Below, piece by piece: positions 17,503-25,551 of a stretch of DNA of 64,000 nucleotides. Origin of the DNA: Sipunculus nudus (Eukaryota; Annelida; Sipuncula; Golfingiida; Sipunculidae); contig JAPPUL010000081.1 in assembly GCA_026874595.1 (NCBI GenBank), positions 62,001-126,000 of the forward strand, written 5' to 3'. Each line of letters opens with the position of its first letter. Position 1 is the stretch's first letter. Made by a program: the position numbers and the translations under genes. Under the pieces are notes generated by a model. It did no database searches. It had not been told where the DNA came from and saw only the letters and a program-made list of their open reading frames with translations.

Positions 17503-18066
17503 GGGGTTCCTCTATTAGCTATTTGGGCTGGTAAAGCAGTATTAGAAGGATTTGGCGATGTGGCACTTGATAAGGGCATTGCGCATTTATCAGGTGAGGA
17601 GTATGGCTTTAAAGATGCGGTCAAGTCTTTTGCTGGAGGCTTTGTCGCTGGGCTTATAGGCGCGGGTGCTGTTAATAAGATTAAAAAAGCTATTAAAGCA
17701 TATAAGGCAACTAAGGCAACTAAACAAGCTAGAAAATCTTTAAGGCAATACCAAAAGCTAGGTAAAAAGCCATATACACCAAATAAGGATTTACCTACTG
17801 CAAATAAAGATGGACTTAAGAAACCTAGTTCAGACTCTCCTCATACACAGTTAGGTAGGAAAACTGGTAGGAAAAGTAGGTATCCCCAGACTAGAGAGTG
17901 GGGCAAAAAAGGTGATAGGGGTTATGATAATAATACACCTAAAAAGGATATAGAATGGACTGACCATCGTAGACCTAGAGAGCATACAAGCCCCCATGAA
18001 CACCATTACAATCCTAAGACAGGAGGAAGGATTAAAACTGAAAACAAAGAATACGGTATAAGATGA
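17419..18066 (+). CDS. Orphan Rhs tip: HxxPHxHxY-type toxin domain (cassette 2)
   Basis: The frame is open through the R1 repeat; the first ATG (17419) falls inside it, so independent expression would make a protein starting MGGIYNSLNLN. After DPSG comes the shared linker GVPLLAIWAGKAVLEGFGD...IKKAIKAYKAT. The tip has a QLGRKTGRKSRYPQ segment and a DHRRPREHTSPHEHHY motif. Such histidine-rich ends occur in polymorphic toxin tips, but I cannot name the family with certainty. Probably silent until recombined onto the carrier. Followed by its candidate immunity gene at 18083. Confidence 0.6.
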   Translation: MGGIYNSLNLNPYAYAHQNPVKYTDPSGGVPLLAIWAGKAVLEGFGDVALDKGIAHLSGEEYGFKDAVKSFAGGFVAGLIGAGAVNKIKKAIKAYKATKATKQARKSLRQYQKLGKKPYTPNKDLPTANKDGLKKPSSDSPHTQLGRKTGRKSRYPQTREWGKKGDRGYDNNTPKKDIEWTDHRRPREHTSPHEHHYNPKTGGRIKTENKEYGIR

Positions 18067-18082
18067 GAGATTAGGAGGTAAA

Positions 18083-18628
18083 ATGGAACTGATTGATGTA
18101 AGTGCATATGGGCCAATATTTGATTCACTTGAAGTATATGATGTTTTACAATTAGTAGAACAATATAAAGATGAGTATATGTGGTCAATTCAAGAGTTAG
18201 ATGCTTATGAGGCTAATACAGAACCTATAACGGGAAAAAATGTCTTAGAGCTTCGGGATATTTGTTCTAAATCAGATACAGGTTATATTACAGACTTTAA
18301 AACAATAGTTGAACTATCATTAGCATTTAAACATATTGTTGATATTGCTATAATTGGTTGTAAAGAAGAATCCTCTATTTATAAAGCTGGGCAGAAAGGT
18401 GACTGGGCAAAATATGGTGATGTTTATATTGGTTACTTTGATGGTGCATGGTGGGAATTATATTCAAATAATCCGGAGATTATGACTAAGTTTAGGGGTC
18501 TTTTAGAAGAAAATAATAGGCTGGAGAGGGAGATAGCTAAGAAGAAGTTAAAAAGGAATCTTTCTATAATAAGCGTAATAATAGTTGGTTTATTTATATT
18601 AATCTGGCATCTATTTTTAACTAGCTAG
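18083..18628 (+). CDS. Candidate immunity protein with C-terminal membrane anchor
   Basis: 181 aa. An acidic globular part (EVYDVLQLVEQYKDEYMW ...) is followed by a charged helix and a single membrane span near residues 160-178 (NLSIISVIIVGLFILIW). Preceded by AGGAGG and 16 nt after the cassette 2 tip. No family recognised; immunity role inferred from position. A tail-anchored immunity would place the inhibitor at the inner membrane. Confidence 0.5.
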   Translation: MELIDVSAYGPIFDSLEVYDVLQLVEQYKDEYMWSIQELDAYEANTEPITGKNVLELRDICSKSDTGYITDFKTIVELSLAFKHIVDIAIIGCKEESSIYKAGQKGDWAKYGDVYIGYFDGAWWELYSNNPEIMTKFRGLLEENNRLEREIAKKKLKRNLSIISVIIVGLFILIWHLFLTS

Positions 18629-18643
18629 CTTTTATTTGCTGAA

Positions 18644-18772
18644 TACTTACCTACGGGAGATAAAGAACGTGATTCTAATCTACCTGGCATGGGAGGGATA
18701 TATAATAGTCTTAATTTAAACCCATATGCGTATGCACATCACAATCCGCTTAGATACACGGATCCAAGCGGA
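18644..18772 (+). repeat. R1 copy 3, long form
   Basis: Starts within TACTTACCTACGGGAGATAA and ends NPLRYTDPSG. The NPLRY variant is shared with copy 9 only. Confidence 0.88.
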
Positions 18773-19267
18773 GAATATGTAGAAACAGCTTGGGATGTTA
18801 CTAATGTTGTAATGGGTATAGATAGTTTTTTTAAGAATGTAAAGGAAGGGAACTATTTATCTGCATTAGTGGACTTAGGAGGACTTACCTATGATGGGGC
18901 AGCAACTTTAATTCCACTACTTCCAGCTTTTGCAGGTGTAACTATTAAAGCAAGTAGGTCTTCTGCTAAAGCCTTAAACAATCTAAGACGTAAAGCTGTA
19001 AGGCAAGCTTGGAAACAAGAAAGGGAGTTAGTTAAACAAGGTCTAGATACTAAAAAGAAATGGACTAGAGCTGAGAGAAAGGAGCTTTTAGAAACAGGTA
19101 AGGTAAAAGGCTATGAAGGGCATCATATAAAGAATGTAAAAGATCATCCTGAGTCAGCAGGTGACCCAAAAAATATTGAGTTTCTTACAAGAGAAGAGCA
19201 TTTAAAAAAACATGGTGGTGACTTTAGGAATAAAACTACAGGAGATCCGATTGACCGTGGCAAATGA
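18689..19267 (+). CDS. Orphan Rhs tip: GHH-type HNH nuclease (cassette 3)
   Basis: 192 aa from an ATG inside R1. After DPSG comes a hydrophobic linker (residues ~35-95), then the tip: KVKGYEGHHIKNVKDHPE, DPKNIEFLTREEHLKKHGG. The GHH-I ... N-I-x-F ... EH-x-x-x-HGG layout matches the Tox-GHH branch of HNH/Endonuclease VII toxins, with the histidines as metal ligand and catalytic base. DNA degradation in the target cell is the expected role. Its neighbour is a SUKH immunity gene, a pairing common for nuclease tips. Confidence 0.72.
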   Translation: MGGIYNSLNLNPYAYAHHNPLRYTDPSGEYVETAWDVTNVVMGIDSFFKNVKEGNYLSALVDLGGLTYDGAATLIPLLPAFAGVTIKASRSSAKALNNLRRKAVRQAWKQERELVKQGLDTKKKWTRAERKELLETGKVKGYEGHHIKNVKDHPESAGDPKNIEFLTREEHLKKHGGDFRNKTTGDPIDRGK

Positions 19268-19311
19268 TAAAAGAAGGTTAGGCTATGAGTATTAATTAAG
19301 AGGAGATTATT

Positions 19312-20016
19312 ATGTATATAAATGAACTTTATGATTTATTAGAGCCTTATAAAAAGCTAGGAGAGTTAACATTAAAAAACGAAGGACCCAATGTACCACC
19401 TTTAGGAGCAACTAGTAAGTATGGGCTACAATATAATGAAATCCCACCAGATGGGACTAAGCTTATTGCTAGAGTTTTACTTAAAAGGTCCTATGCTGAT
19501 GATGTTAAAGTCTGGCTGCATAAACTATATCCGCCATTATCTTCAAAACAGATTAATAGATTAGAAAGTTACTTAAAAACGAATATACCAGAAGCTTATA
19601 AAAACTTTTTATCATTACATAATGGTTTAAAGTTATTTTCTAATACATTCTCACTTGAAGGTATGCGCTTTAACTATGTAGGTGATGATGATTATCATGT
19701 TATGAGTCAACCCTATGACATATTAACCCCAAATGTTAAAGAGAGGCCATCAGATTCTTCTGATCAATATTTTTTTATTGGTTGGTATGATGAAGATGGT
19801 TCACTTTTATATATTGACAAAGAGAGCTCAAAGGTTCATAGATGTGATAGAGATTATTCAAAAAAGGTGTTTAACACTTGGGATTCATTTGAAGAGATGC
19901 TTTTAAGTGAGACTAAAAGGTTAATATCTTTATTTGATGAAGAAGGCAAGTTAGTTGATCAAGACAATCCAACTATCGATGAAGATAAGCCAACAACTCC
20001 TGAGCCTATGGTTTAA
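19312..20016 (+). CDS. SUKH (SMI1/KNR4) family immunity protein, copy 1
   Basis: 234 aa, cytoplasmic. The core pattern is SSKQINRLESYLKTNIPEAY, then FLSLHNG, and a C-terminal YFFIGWYDEDGSLLYID ... VHRCDRDYSKKVFNTW ... FEEML. This is the SMI1/KNR4 (SUKH) fold, the commonest immunity superfamily for nuclease toxins. It follows the GHH tip by 44 nt with a GAGGAG ribosome-binding site. The last ~80 codons are nearly identical to copy 2 at 20332, so the pair is a recent duplicate or has been converted. Confidence 0.75.
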   Translation: MYINELYDLLEPYKKLGELTLKNEGPNVPPLGATSKYGLQYNEIPPDGTKLIARVLLKRSYADDVKVWLHKLYPPLSSKQINRLESYLKTNIPEAYKNFLSLHNGLKLFSNTFSLEGMRFNYVGDDDYHVMSQPYDILTPNVKERPSDSSDQYFFIGWYDEDGSLLYIDKESSKVHRCDRDYSKKVFNTWDSFEEMLLSETKRLISLFDEEGKLVDQDNPTIDEDKPTTPEPMV

Positions 20017-20050
20017 TATATATATTAGTTTTTAGTAGACATCATCTCTT

Positions 20051-20290
20051 ATGCTTTATCTGGCAGTCCAAATGGAGCTATTAAAGGATGGTAAAGTAAA
20101 AGGCTATGAAGGTCATCATATAAATAGCGTAAAAAATCGACCAGATTTAGCAGATAATCCAGATAATATTAAGTTTGTTAAAGGTAGAAAAGAACATTTA
20201 AAAGAGCATGGTGGTAATTTTAGGAATAAAACTGAAGGTAAGTTAATTAATAGGGAAAAAATACTTAAACAAAGAATAAACAAAGAATAA
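20051..20290 (+). pseudogene. Truncated GHH nuclease tip (cassette 4 remnant)
   Basis: A 79-codon frame that reads from the first few bases of an R1 copy straight into the end of a GHH tip (KVKGYEGHHINSVKNRPDLA ... KEHLKEHGG). The core end, the DPxG cleavage site and the whole linker are missing. The break falls at a short shared GGAG sequence. The catalytic GHH part is still there but lacks delivery sequences, so it is a fragment or recombination donor rather than a working effector. Confidence 0.7.
20056..20077 (+). repeat. R1 copy 4, 22-bp remnant
   Basis: Only the SGSPNG-coding start of the short form survives, cut off at GGAG where the GHH tip begins. Confidence 0.75.
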
Positions 20291-20331
20291 AAGAGAAACA
20301 TGGAGGTTATGAATGATATTAAGAGGTTTTT

Positions 20332-20964
20332 ATGTATTTAACTAAATTATATAGTTTATTAGAGCCTTATAAAAGGCTGGGGGAATCTATTTTAGAGAAT
20401 GGAACTAGATTAATTGCTAATATTTATCTGGAGGAAGCCCCTCCTTTTCCTGCTGGTTATGTATGGTTAATATCTTTATTTCCTCCATTATCTTTAGAAA
20501 ATATAGGCAAACTAGAAAAAGATTTGCAAACAACTATACCACAAGTTTATAAAGATTTTCTATTAATACATAATGGACTTAATTTATTTACTGATAAAGT
20601 TTCACTTGATGGGATGCGTTTTAATTATAAACGTGATGAATATCATGTTATGAGTCAACCATTTAGTATATTATTACCAAATATTGATGAAAGACCTGAA
20701 GACTCTTCTGATTCATTCTTTTTTATTGGAGGTTATGGATACGATGGCTCTCTTTTATACATTGACAAAGAGAGCTCAAAGGTTCATAGATGTGATAGAG
20801 ATTATTCAAAAAAGGTATTTAATACTTGGGATTCATTTGAAGAGATGCTTTTAAGTGAGACTAAGAGATTAATAGCTTTATTTGATGAAGAAGGGAAGTT
20901 AATTGATCAAGAAAATCCAACTATCGATGAAGATAAGCCAACAACTCCTGAGCCTATGGTTTAA
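20332..20964 (+). CDS. SUKH family immunity protein, copy 2
   Basis: 210 aa, paralogue of the SUKH gene at 19312 but ~24 residues shorter near the N-terminus. SLENIGKLEKDLQTTIPQVY and FLLIHNGLNLF mark the SUKH core, and the C-terminus (VHRCDRDYSKKVFNTWDSF onward) is almost unchanged between copies. It follows the truncated GHH tip and is probably the immunity of the original intact cassette 4. The N-terminal half has diverged while the 3' half has stayed the same, which suggests partial gene conversion. Confidence 0.73.
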   Translation: MYLTKLYSLLEPYKRLGESILENGTRLIANIYLEEAPPFPAGYVWLISLFPPLSLENIGKLEKDLQTTIPQVYKDFLLIHNGLNLFTDKVSLDGMRFNYKRDEYHVMSQPFSILLPNIDERPEDSSDSFFFIGGYGYDGSLLYIDKESSKVHRCDRDYSKKVFNTWDSFEEMLLSETKRLIALFDEEGKLIDQENPTIDEDKPTTPEPMV

Positions 20965-21003
20965 TATATATATTAGTTTTTAGTAGACATCATCTCTTAT
21001 GCT

Positions 21004-21102
21004 TTATCTGGCAGTCCAAATGGAGGAGTATATAATAGTCTTAATTTAAACCCATATGCGTATGCACATCACAATCCTGTAAAGTATACTGATCCAAGTG
21101 GA
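21004..21102 (+). repeat. R1 copy 5, short form
   Basis: Complete short form; the first ~22 bp plus ~55 bp of upstream sequence are identical to the region of remnant copy 4. Confidence 0.9.
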
Positions 21103-21630
21103 GGGGTTCCTCTATTAGCTATTTGGGGTGGTAAAGCAGTATTAGAAGGATTTGGCGATGTGGGACTTGATGCTGCTATTGCTAAGGCATCGGGTGAGGA
21201 GTATGGCTTTAAAGATGCGGTCAAGTCTTTTGCTGGAGGCTTTGTCGCTGGGCTTATAGGCGCAGGTGCTGTTAATAAGATTAAAAAAGCTATTAAAGCA
21301 TATAGAGCAACTAAACAGGCAAATAAAGTTACATCTTTATTGAATAAGGCTAAGTTTACAGACACTACTAAAAAGGGAGGGAAACTTACAGATCAGTACA
21401 ACAGAGCAGGGGGCTTTAAACAAGCAAATAAGGACTTTGATAAGTTAACTAAAGGGTTAAAAGTTATTAGGGAAGTTAAGTCAAAAGGTGTAATTAGAAG
21501 GACGACACTAAAAAGTGGAGAGAAGATAAATGTTAGAAATTATAGTAAAGGTAAAGCAGGTAAAGAAGGCTCGCCTACACTTGAAATAGTACCAAAGTCT
21601 GGAAATAAAATTAAAATACGTTATAAGTAG
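21004..21630 (+). CDS. Orphan Rhs tip: KIRY-type RNase-like toxin (cassette 5, family D)
   Basis: The frame is open through R1; the only downstream ATG is at 21160, so the tip has no natural start of its own. It carries the shared GVPLLAIWGGKAVLEGF linker, then the tip: GGFKQANKDFDKLTKGLKV, TTLKSGEKINVRNYS, PTLEI and a terminal KIRYK. DFDxL ... LxxGxxVxVRxxS ... PTxEI ... KIRY is a layout I associate with BECR-type (barnase/EndoU/colicin-like) RNase tips; that assignment is tentative. Three further copies or fragments of this tip lie downstream. Immunity gene follows 8 nt later. Confidence 0.62.
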   Translation, partial: LSGSPNGGVYNSLNLNPYAYAHHNPVKYTDPSGGVPLLAIWGGKAVLEGFGDVGLDAAIAKASGEEYGFKDAVKSFAGGFVAGLIGAGAVNKIKKAIKAYRATKQANKVTSLLNKAKFTDTTKKGGKLTDQYNRAGGFKQANKDFDKLTKGLKVIREVKSKGVIRRTTLKSGEKINVRNYSKGKAGKEGSPTLEIVPKSGNKIKIRYK

Positions 21631-21638
21631 GAGTGATT

Positions 21639-22469
21639 ATGAAACTTATTGACTTAAAGACCCTAAGAGAGCTTGAAAATAAGTTCTCAGAGATTATTCA
21701 AAATGATAAATATGATAACATGGACTTAGATATGACTTACTTAGAAAGAATGAATTGGAGTGCTATCCTTATGGGTAGTGATCCATTCTTTCCATATGGT
21801 GAGGATGATGAAGATAATAGTGAAAATAATTATTCTTATGAAGAAATAAAAGATGATGATTCCTATGAGCAATATGATCGAAAAGATATAACGAAATCTT
21901 TGCTTTCACTTATTGGAGAGGGTGTTGCTAATAATGCTAAAAAGGCATTTAAGCTGCTAGGAAGTCTATTCCCCCAGCGAGTAAAACCTGGTCAACCTGA
22001 GTCTTTATATAAGTCCGCTAAGCTAGTAAAAACAGTAACACAAGGTGATTACTCAGCAATAAACATTCCTATATTTGTAAAAGCCTTAAAAGAAGAAGGC
22101 TATCAAAGTTGCTATGCTATCTTAGAAACATTAGAAGGACACCTTGAACTAGAAATAACTGAAGAAGATATATCGAAGTTTATAGATGAATATAACTATC
22201 TTTATTATACTCTCTTTCCTAAAGACTTCTCATTTATAATATTATATGTATCTGATTATTCTGTTATTACAGGTAGTAGAGACTTTATAGAAAAAGTATT
22301 TGACTGTACTATAGAAAGGGCAATGAAGTCATTTAAAGATGAGATGACTACTGGTTGGGCAAAAGAAGAAGATGGGACACAGAACAGCATGGAAATATTT
22401 TACTTAGAACTTTACGAAAAATACAAATCCCACAATGAAAAGGTATTAAGGAAGTTAGGAGAGGCTTAA
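21639..22469 (+). CDS. Family D immunity protein with an inserted toxin-linker segment
   Basis: 276 aa from the ATG at 21639 (GTG at 21633 also in frame). The ends match the other family D immunities (LERMNWSAIL, KEEGYQSCYAILE, LFPKDFSFIILYVSDYS, EKYKSHNEKVLRKLGE). Those are 193-203 aa; this one has ~75 extra residues at about 85-145. The extra part (GVANNAKKAFKLLG ... RVKPGQPESLYKSAKLVK) matches the linker of the family D toxin in cassette 8 (GVVSKAKKGVKLVGNLF ... VKPGDVSSLYKTATLRK), in the same frame. So this is an immunity/toxin-linker chimera. Whether it still protects is unknown. Confidence 0.65.
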   Translation: MKLIDLKTLRELENKFSEIIQNDKYDNMDLDMTYLERMNWSAILMGSDPFFPYGEDDEDNSENNYSYEEIKDDDSYEQYDRKDITKSLLSLIGEGVANNAKKAFKLLGSLFPQRVKPGQPESLYKSAKLVKTVTQGDYSAINIPIFVKALKEEGYQSCYAILETLEGHLELEITEEDISKFIDEYNYLYYTLFPKDFSFIILYVSDYSVITGSRDFIEKVFDCTIERAMKSFKDEMTTGWAKEEDGTQNSMEIFYLELYEKYKSHNEKVLRKLGEA

Positions 22470-22534
22470 AGAGATTAGTTTTTTAGATAAAAGGCTTATC
22501 TATTTTATGGCAAACTGACTCGATACTTGCTGCT

Positions 22535-22663
22535 TACTTACCTACGGGAGATAAAGAACGTGATTCTAATCTACCTGGCATGGGAGGGATATATAATAGT
22601 CTTAATTTAAATCCATATGCGTATACACATCAAAATCCTGTTAAATATATTGACCCTGATGGG
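22535..22663 (+). repeat. R1 copy 6, long form
   Basis: Long form ending NPVKYIDPDG, with AYTH in place of AYAH. Confidence 0.88.
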
Positions 22664-23239
22664 GCTTATCCTAATAAAGCGCAAGCTGGTAATTTAAAAC
22701 AATTAGTTACTGTAGTACAAAATATTGAAAGAAACACATCTAATAGAAGTGAGGTTTTTGGAAAAGTAAATAGCCACTTTAGAGGACTTGGTAATAAAGG
22801 GTTTCGCTATGTTTATACTAAAAAACATGGATGGATTGACTTGAAACACTTTTTTGAAGCTGCCAAGTACGGACATAAATATGGCGATAAAATCGCAAGA
22901 TTGTTAGGAGATGTTTTGGAGCTTGATCAAATGCTTGGTATTATTGGTGATAAACAACCAGCAAGTGCATTCTCTCCTGAGGACTTGCCATCAAATAGAG
23001 CTGGTGCAATATTTGGAGATGACGTTATGGATATTGATGAAGGCAAAGGAAAGGACTTATCAAAGCAATTAGAAGATTACTTTAAAACGGATTTGGATGT
23101 AAAAGATATAAAGGATATAAAAGGGACAAATTACTATGATGCTTTACCAGACAAAGAAATACATGATGGTACAAATCCATTGGAATCTAATTATTTTAGC
23201 AGTTCTAATCCTAGAATAGAAGAAAGGAAGAATAAATAA
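22580..23239 (+). CDS. Orphan Rhs tip of unknown family (cassette 6)
   Basis: 219 aa from an ATG within R1. After DPDG there is no hydrophobic linker; the tip starts at once: NKGFRYVYTKKHGWIDLKHF, AAKYGHKYGDKIARLLG, then SAFSPEDLPSNRAGAIFGDD and an acidic end. The order Y-V-Y-T-K-K-x-G-W-I-D ... F-S-x-E-D-L-P-S-N is a pattern I have seen on Rhs C-termini, but I cannot give it a name or an activity. The neighbouring immunity candidate is a membrane protein, hinting at a membrane or envelope target. Confidence 0.55.
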   Translation: MGGIYNSLNLNPYAYTHQNPVKYIDPDGAYPNKAQAGNLKQLVTVVQNIERNTSNRSEVFGKVNSHFRGLGNKGFRYVYTKKHGWIDLKHFFEAAKYGHKYGDKIARLLGDVLELDQMLGIIGDKQPASAFSPEDLPSNRAGAIFGDDVMDIDEGKGKDLSKQLEDYFKTDLDVKDIKDIKGTNYYDALPDKEIHDGTNPLESNYFSSSNPRIEERKNK

Positions 23240-23272
23240 AACGATTATTTACAAATAATCAGGGTATATAAA

Positions 23273-23713
23273 ATGCTTCGTCGTGATAAAGTGAAACGGA
23301 TTGTATATCTCTTAATTAGAGGGAGTGGCTTTTTACTTGGGGGATCGACAGTCTTTATACAGATATGTAAACTAAGTGAAGAATGTAGAGCAAAAGGCAC
23401 GAGTAGAGCACCATTACCACTTACACTTGATGATTATTATAATGCTATAATATCAATAATTATAGGACTTGCATTTATAATTAACTTCTTCTTACCTTTC
23501 TTAAGGTATAAGATTAAAGAGAGCTCTTTTAAGTATTTAAACATTCTAGTTTTTATTATAATAAGTTTTGCTCTATTAAAATGGTCAAAAAGTATAATTG
23601 AAGCACATTATTTAGAGGCTTTAACTATTGTGTTAATTCTTCCTTTAATTTTAATACTAATAGTATTTAGTAACTGGCTTTTGTTATGTAAAGAGGTTTT
23701 TAAGAAGAAATGA
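23273..23713 (+). CDS. Membrane immunity protein candidate
   Basis: 146 aa with about four hydrophobic spans (near 10-27, 54-73, 86-102 and 114-136) separated by short charged loops. No family recognised. Placed directly after the cassette 6 tip, so it probably protects the inner membrane or periplasm against that toxin. Confidence 0.5.
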   Translation: MLRRDKVKRIVYLLIRGSGFLLGGSTVFIQICKLSEECRAKGTSRAPLPLTLDDYYNAIISIIIGLAFIINFFLPFLRYKIKESSFKYLNILVFIIISFALLKWSKSIIEAHYLEALTIVLILPLILILIVFSNWLLLCKEVFKKK

Positions 23714-23723
23714 TAACGCCAAA

Positions 23724-23816
23724 CTACCTGGCATGGGAGGGATATATAATAGTCTTAATTTAAACCCATATGCGTATGCACATCAAAATCCTGTAAAGTA
23801 TGTAGATCCAAGTGGG
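23724..23816 (+). repeat. R1 copy 7, long form, 5'-truncated
   Basis: Begins only at the LPGMGGIYNSL portion; the PTGDKERDSN stretch is missing. Ends NPVKYVDPSG. Confidence 0.88.
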
Positions 23817-24434
23817 TTATGGGTTAATAATAAAGATGGTAGTTTTACAGCAGAAAAGGGTGATACTTTATGGGGTTTAGGAAAAGAAACAGGCAGGGAT
23901 TGGAAAAGTACTGGTTTTGATAGGAATCCAAAAACACTACAAATAGGAGAGACTGTTAGTTTTAATCCAAAAGATACCAGAGCTGGTTATACAGTTGACT
24001 CAACATATGAAGCAGTGATGCATTATTATCTTGGTAAAGGTAAGAGTGTTAACCTAGGATCTAACACAAAAACATTATTAAAAAATCATCCTGATCACCT
24101 AGAACATCAAAAAACGATTATTGAAGGTACAGCTCGTGATGAATGGAATTATGGAGTTGATATGACATGGGATATTTATCATGTTGGAAAGACAGGAGTT
24201 AGATATCGTACAACACATGGCACTAAGTATAGTGTGACAACCTTTACTGGCTTTACAGATAAGATTCATGGAAATGATGGATTTTGGGATGCACAGTTTT
24301 ATAAATTCTGGGTATCTGAGGATGGACCAGGTCCTAATAGGGAGTCTGATGCAGGGACAGTATACCGCTATATGCCTTATTCATGGACTATAAGTTACCC
24401 TAATCCAAAGTTGAAAAAGAAGGGAAAGAGATGA
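23733..24434 (+). CDS. Orphan Rhs tip with LysM-like domain (cassette 7)
   Basis: 233 aa from an ATG inside R1. Just after DPSG comes a LysM-like module (residues ~30-72: KGDTLWGLGKETGRDW ... IGETVSF), normally a peptidoglycan binder. The tip follows (AVMHYYLGKGKSVNLGSNTK, EWNYGVDMTWDIYHVGKTG, DGFWDAQFYKFWV), rich in aromatic residues and apparently beta-structured. I do not recognise its fold. The LysM module and the four-span immunity next door point to a target in the periplasm, cell wall or membrane. It overlaps the immunity gene by 4 nt. Confidence 0.58.
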   Translation: MGGIYNSLNLNPYAYAHQNPVKYVDPSGLWVNNKDGSFTAEKGDTLWGLGKETGRDWKSTGFDRNPKTLQIGETVSFNPKDTRAGYTVDSTYEAVMHYYLGKGKSVNLGSNTKTLLKNHPDHLEHQKTIIEGTARDEWNYGVDMTWDIYHVGKTGVRYRTTHGTKYSVTTFTGFTDKIHGNDGFWDAQFYKFWVSEDGPGPNRESDAGTVYRYMPYSWTISYPNPKLKKKGKR

Positions 24435-24910
24435 TAAAAAGAACTATAAATATTATTCTTATAATATTGTTACTTTTAATATTATTTACAGTAGTATTTA
24501 AGGAAAATATTATGGGTAATCTTAGGGTACAAGATTATATCCTAGAGTTTCTTAATATTTTATGGCTTATTATTCCTTGTATAATTTTCATTTTAATTTG
24601 GATAACTTTTTTTAAAAACATGAAAATAAATTGCTTATTTTATGTCTTGAGCTTTGCTATTCCATACATTCTATTACTTTCAGTAGTATGTGCTTATAAT
24701 CTATATCTAGATTATAAGATTGTCCAATTAGGTCTTGATGGTATGTTTGAATGGGAAGAGCTAACGCCTGAGCAAAAAAGATATTTTACATCATGGGTAA
24801 ATGATACCGGTAGAAATTTGGCGCCCTTTATCCTCCTAATATATGCATCAATAGTTACTCTGTGTTTCTTTTTTATTATTACAGTGTATAATTTCATTAA
24901 AAAATATTGA
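24431..24910 (+). CDS. Four-span membrane immunity protein candidate
   Basis: 159 aa, four clear hydrophobic segments (near 5-23, 38-58, 68-92 and 131-154). Start overlaps the toxin stop (ATGA), so translation is coupled, as expected for an immunity gene. No family recognised. Likely sits in the inner membrane. Confidence 0.52.
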   Translation: MIKRTINIILIILLLLILFTVVFKENIMGNLRVQDYILEFLNILWLIIPCIIFILIWITFFKNMKINCLFYVLSFAIPYILLLSVVCAYNLYLDYKIVQLGLDGMFEWEELTPEQKRYFTSWVNDTGRNLAPFILLIYASIVTLCFFFIITVYNFIKKY

Positions 24911-24925
24911 TTTAGCTAAAGCAAA

Positions 24926-25009
24926 AATGGAGGTATATATAATAGTCTTAATTTAAATCCATATGCGTATGCACATCAAAATCCTGTAAAGTATACTGAT
25001 CCAAGTGGA
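24926..25009 (+). repeat. R1 copy 8, 5'-truncated
   Basis: Starts at NGGIYNSLNLN; everything upstream (SPDPIFEDY and either insert form) is absent. Ends NPVKYTDPSG. Confidence 0.88.
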
Positions 25010-25543
25010 GGGGTTCCTCTATTAGCTATTTGGGGTGGTAAAGCAGTATTAGAAGGATTTGGCGATGTGGGACTTGATGCTGCTATTGCTAAGGCATCGG
25101 GTGAGGAGTATGGCTTTAAAGATGCGGTCAAGTCTTTTGCTGGAGGCTTTGTCGCTGGGCTTATAGGCGCAGGTGTTGTTAGTAAGGCTAAAAAGGGAGT
25201 TAAGCTAGTAGGAAACCTATTTAGAAGGGTTAAACCTGGCGACGTTAGCTCTTTGTATAAAACTGCTACACTTCGGAAAGTAGGTAAAAGTCCAGGAGAA
25301 AAAGGAGCAACTATATATGGCAAATCAGGAGGTTTTAAGCAAGCTAATAAGGACTTTAATAACCTGACGAAAGGTCTTAAAGTTAATACGGTATGGAAAG
25401 ATGGGAAAAAAATAAGGACTGCTACACTTAAAGATGGAAGTAGTGTATCTGTTAGACCACACAGTAGTAAAGATGTCCCTACTATTCAAATAGATCATGG
25501 GAGTAAGAAGGTTAGAGAAGTTACTAAGATACGTTATGAGTAG
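24926..25543 (+). CDS. Orphan Rhs tip: KIRY-type RNase-like toxin (cassette 8, family D)
   Basis: The frame is open from the truncated R1; the first ATG is at 25067. Same linker as cassette 5 up to GAG, then a different second linker (VVSKAKKGVKLVGNLF ... SLYKTATLRK) and the family D tip (GGFKQANKDFNNLTKGL, TATLKDGSSVSVRPHSS, PTIQI, terminal KIRYE). The second linker is the piece found inside the immunity gene at 21639. Its last ~110 bp are identical to the end of the tip fragment at 26967. Function as for cassette 5; immunity starts 8 nt later. Confidence 0.62.
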   Translation, partial: NGGIYNSLNLNPYAYAHQNPVKYTDPSGGVPLLAIWGGKAVLEGFGDVGLDAAIAKASGEEYGFKDAVKSFAGGFVAGLIGAGVVSKAKKGVKLVGNLFRRVKPGDVSSLYKTATLRKVGKSPGEKGATIYGKSGGFKQANKDFNNLTKGLKVNTVWKDGKKIRTATLKDGSSVSVRPHSSKDVPTIQIDHGSKKVREVTKIRYE

Positions 25544-25551
25544 GAGTAAGT

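Noticed and set aside
20051-20290. Independent small gene with its own start
   Set aside because: The ATG lies in leftover boundary sequence and the frame runs through an R1 remnant into a toxin end; it is a deletion product.
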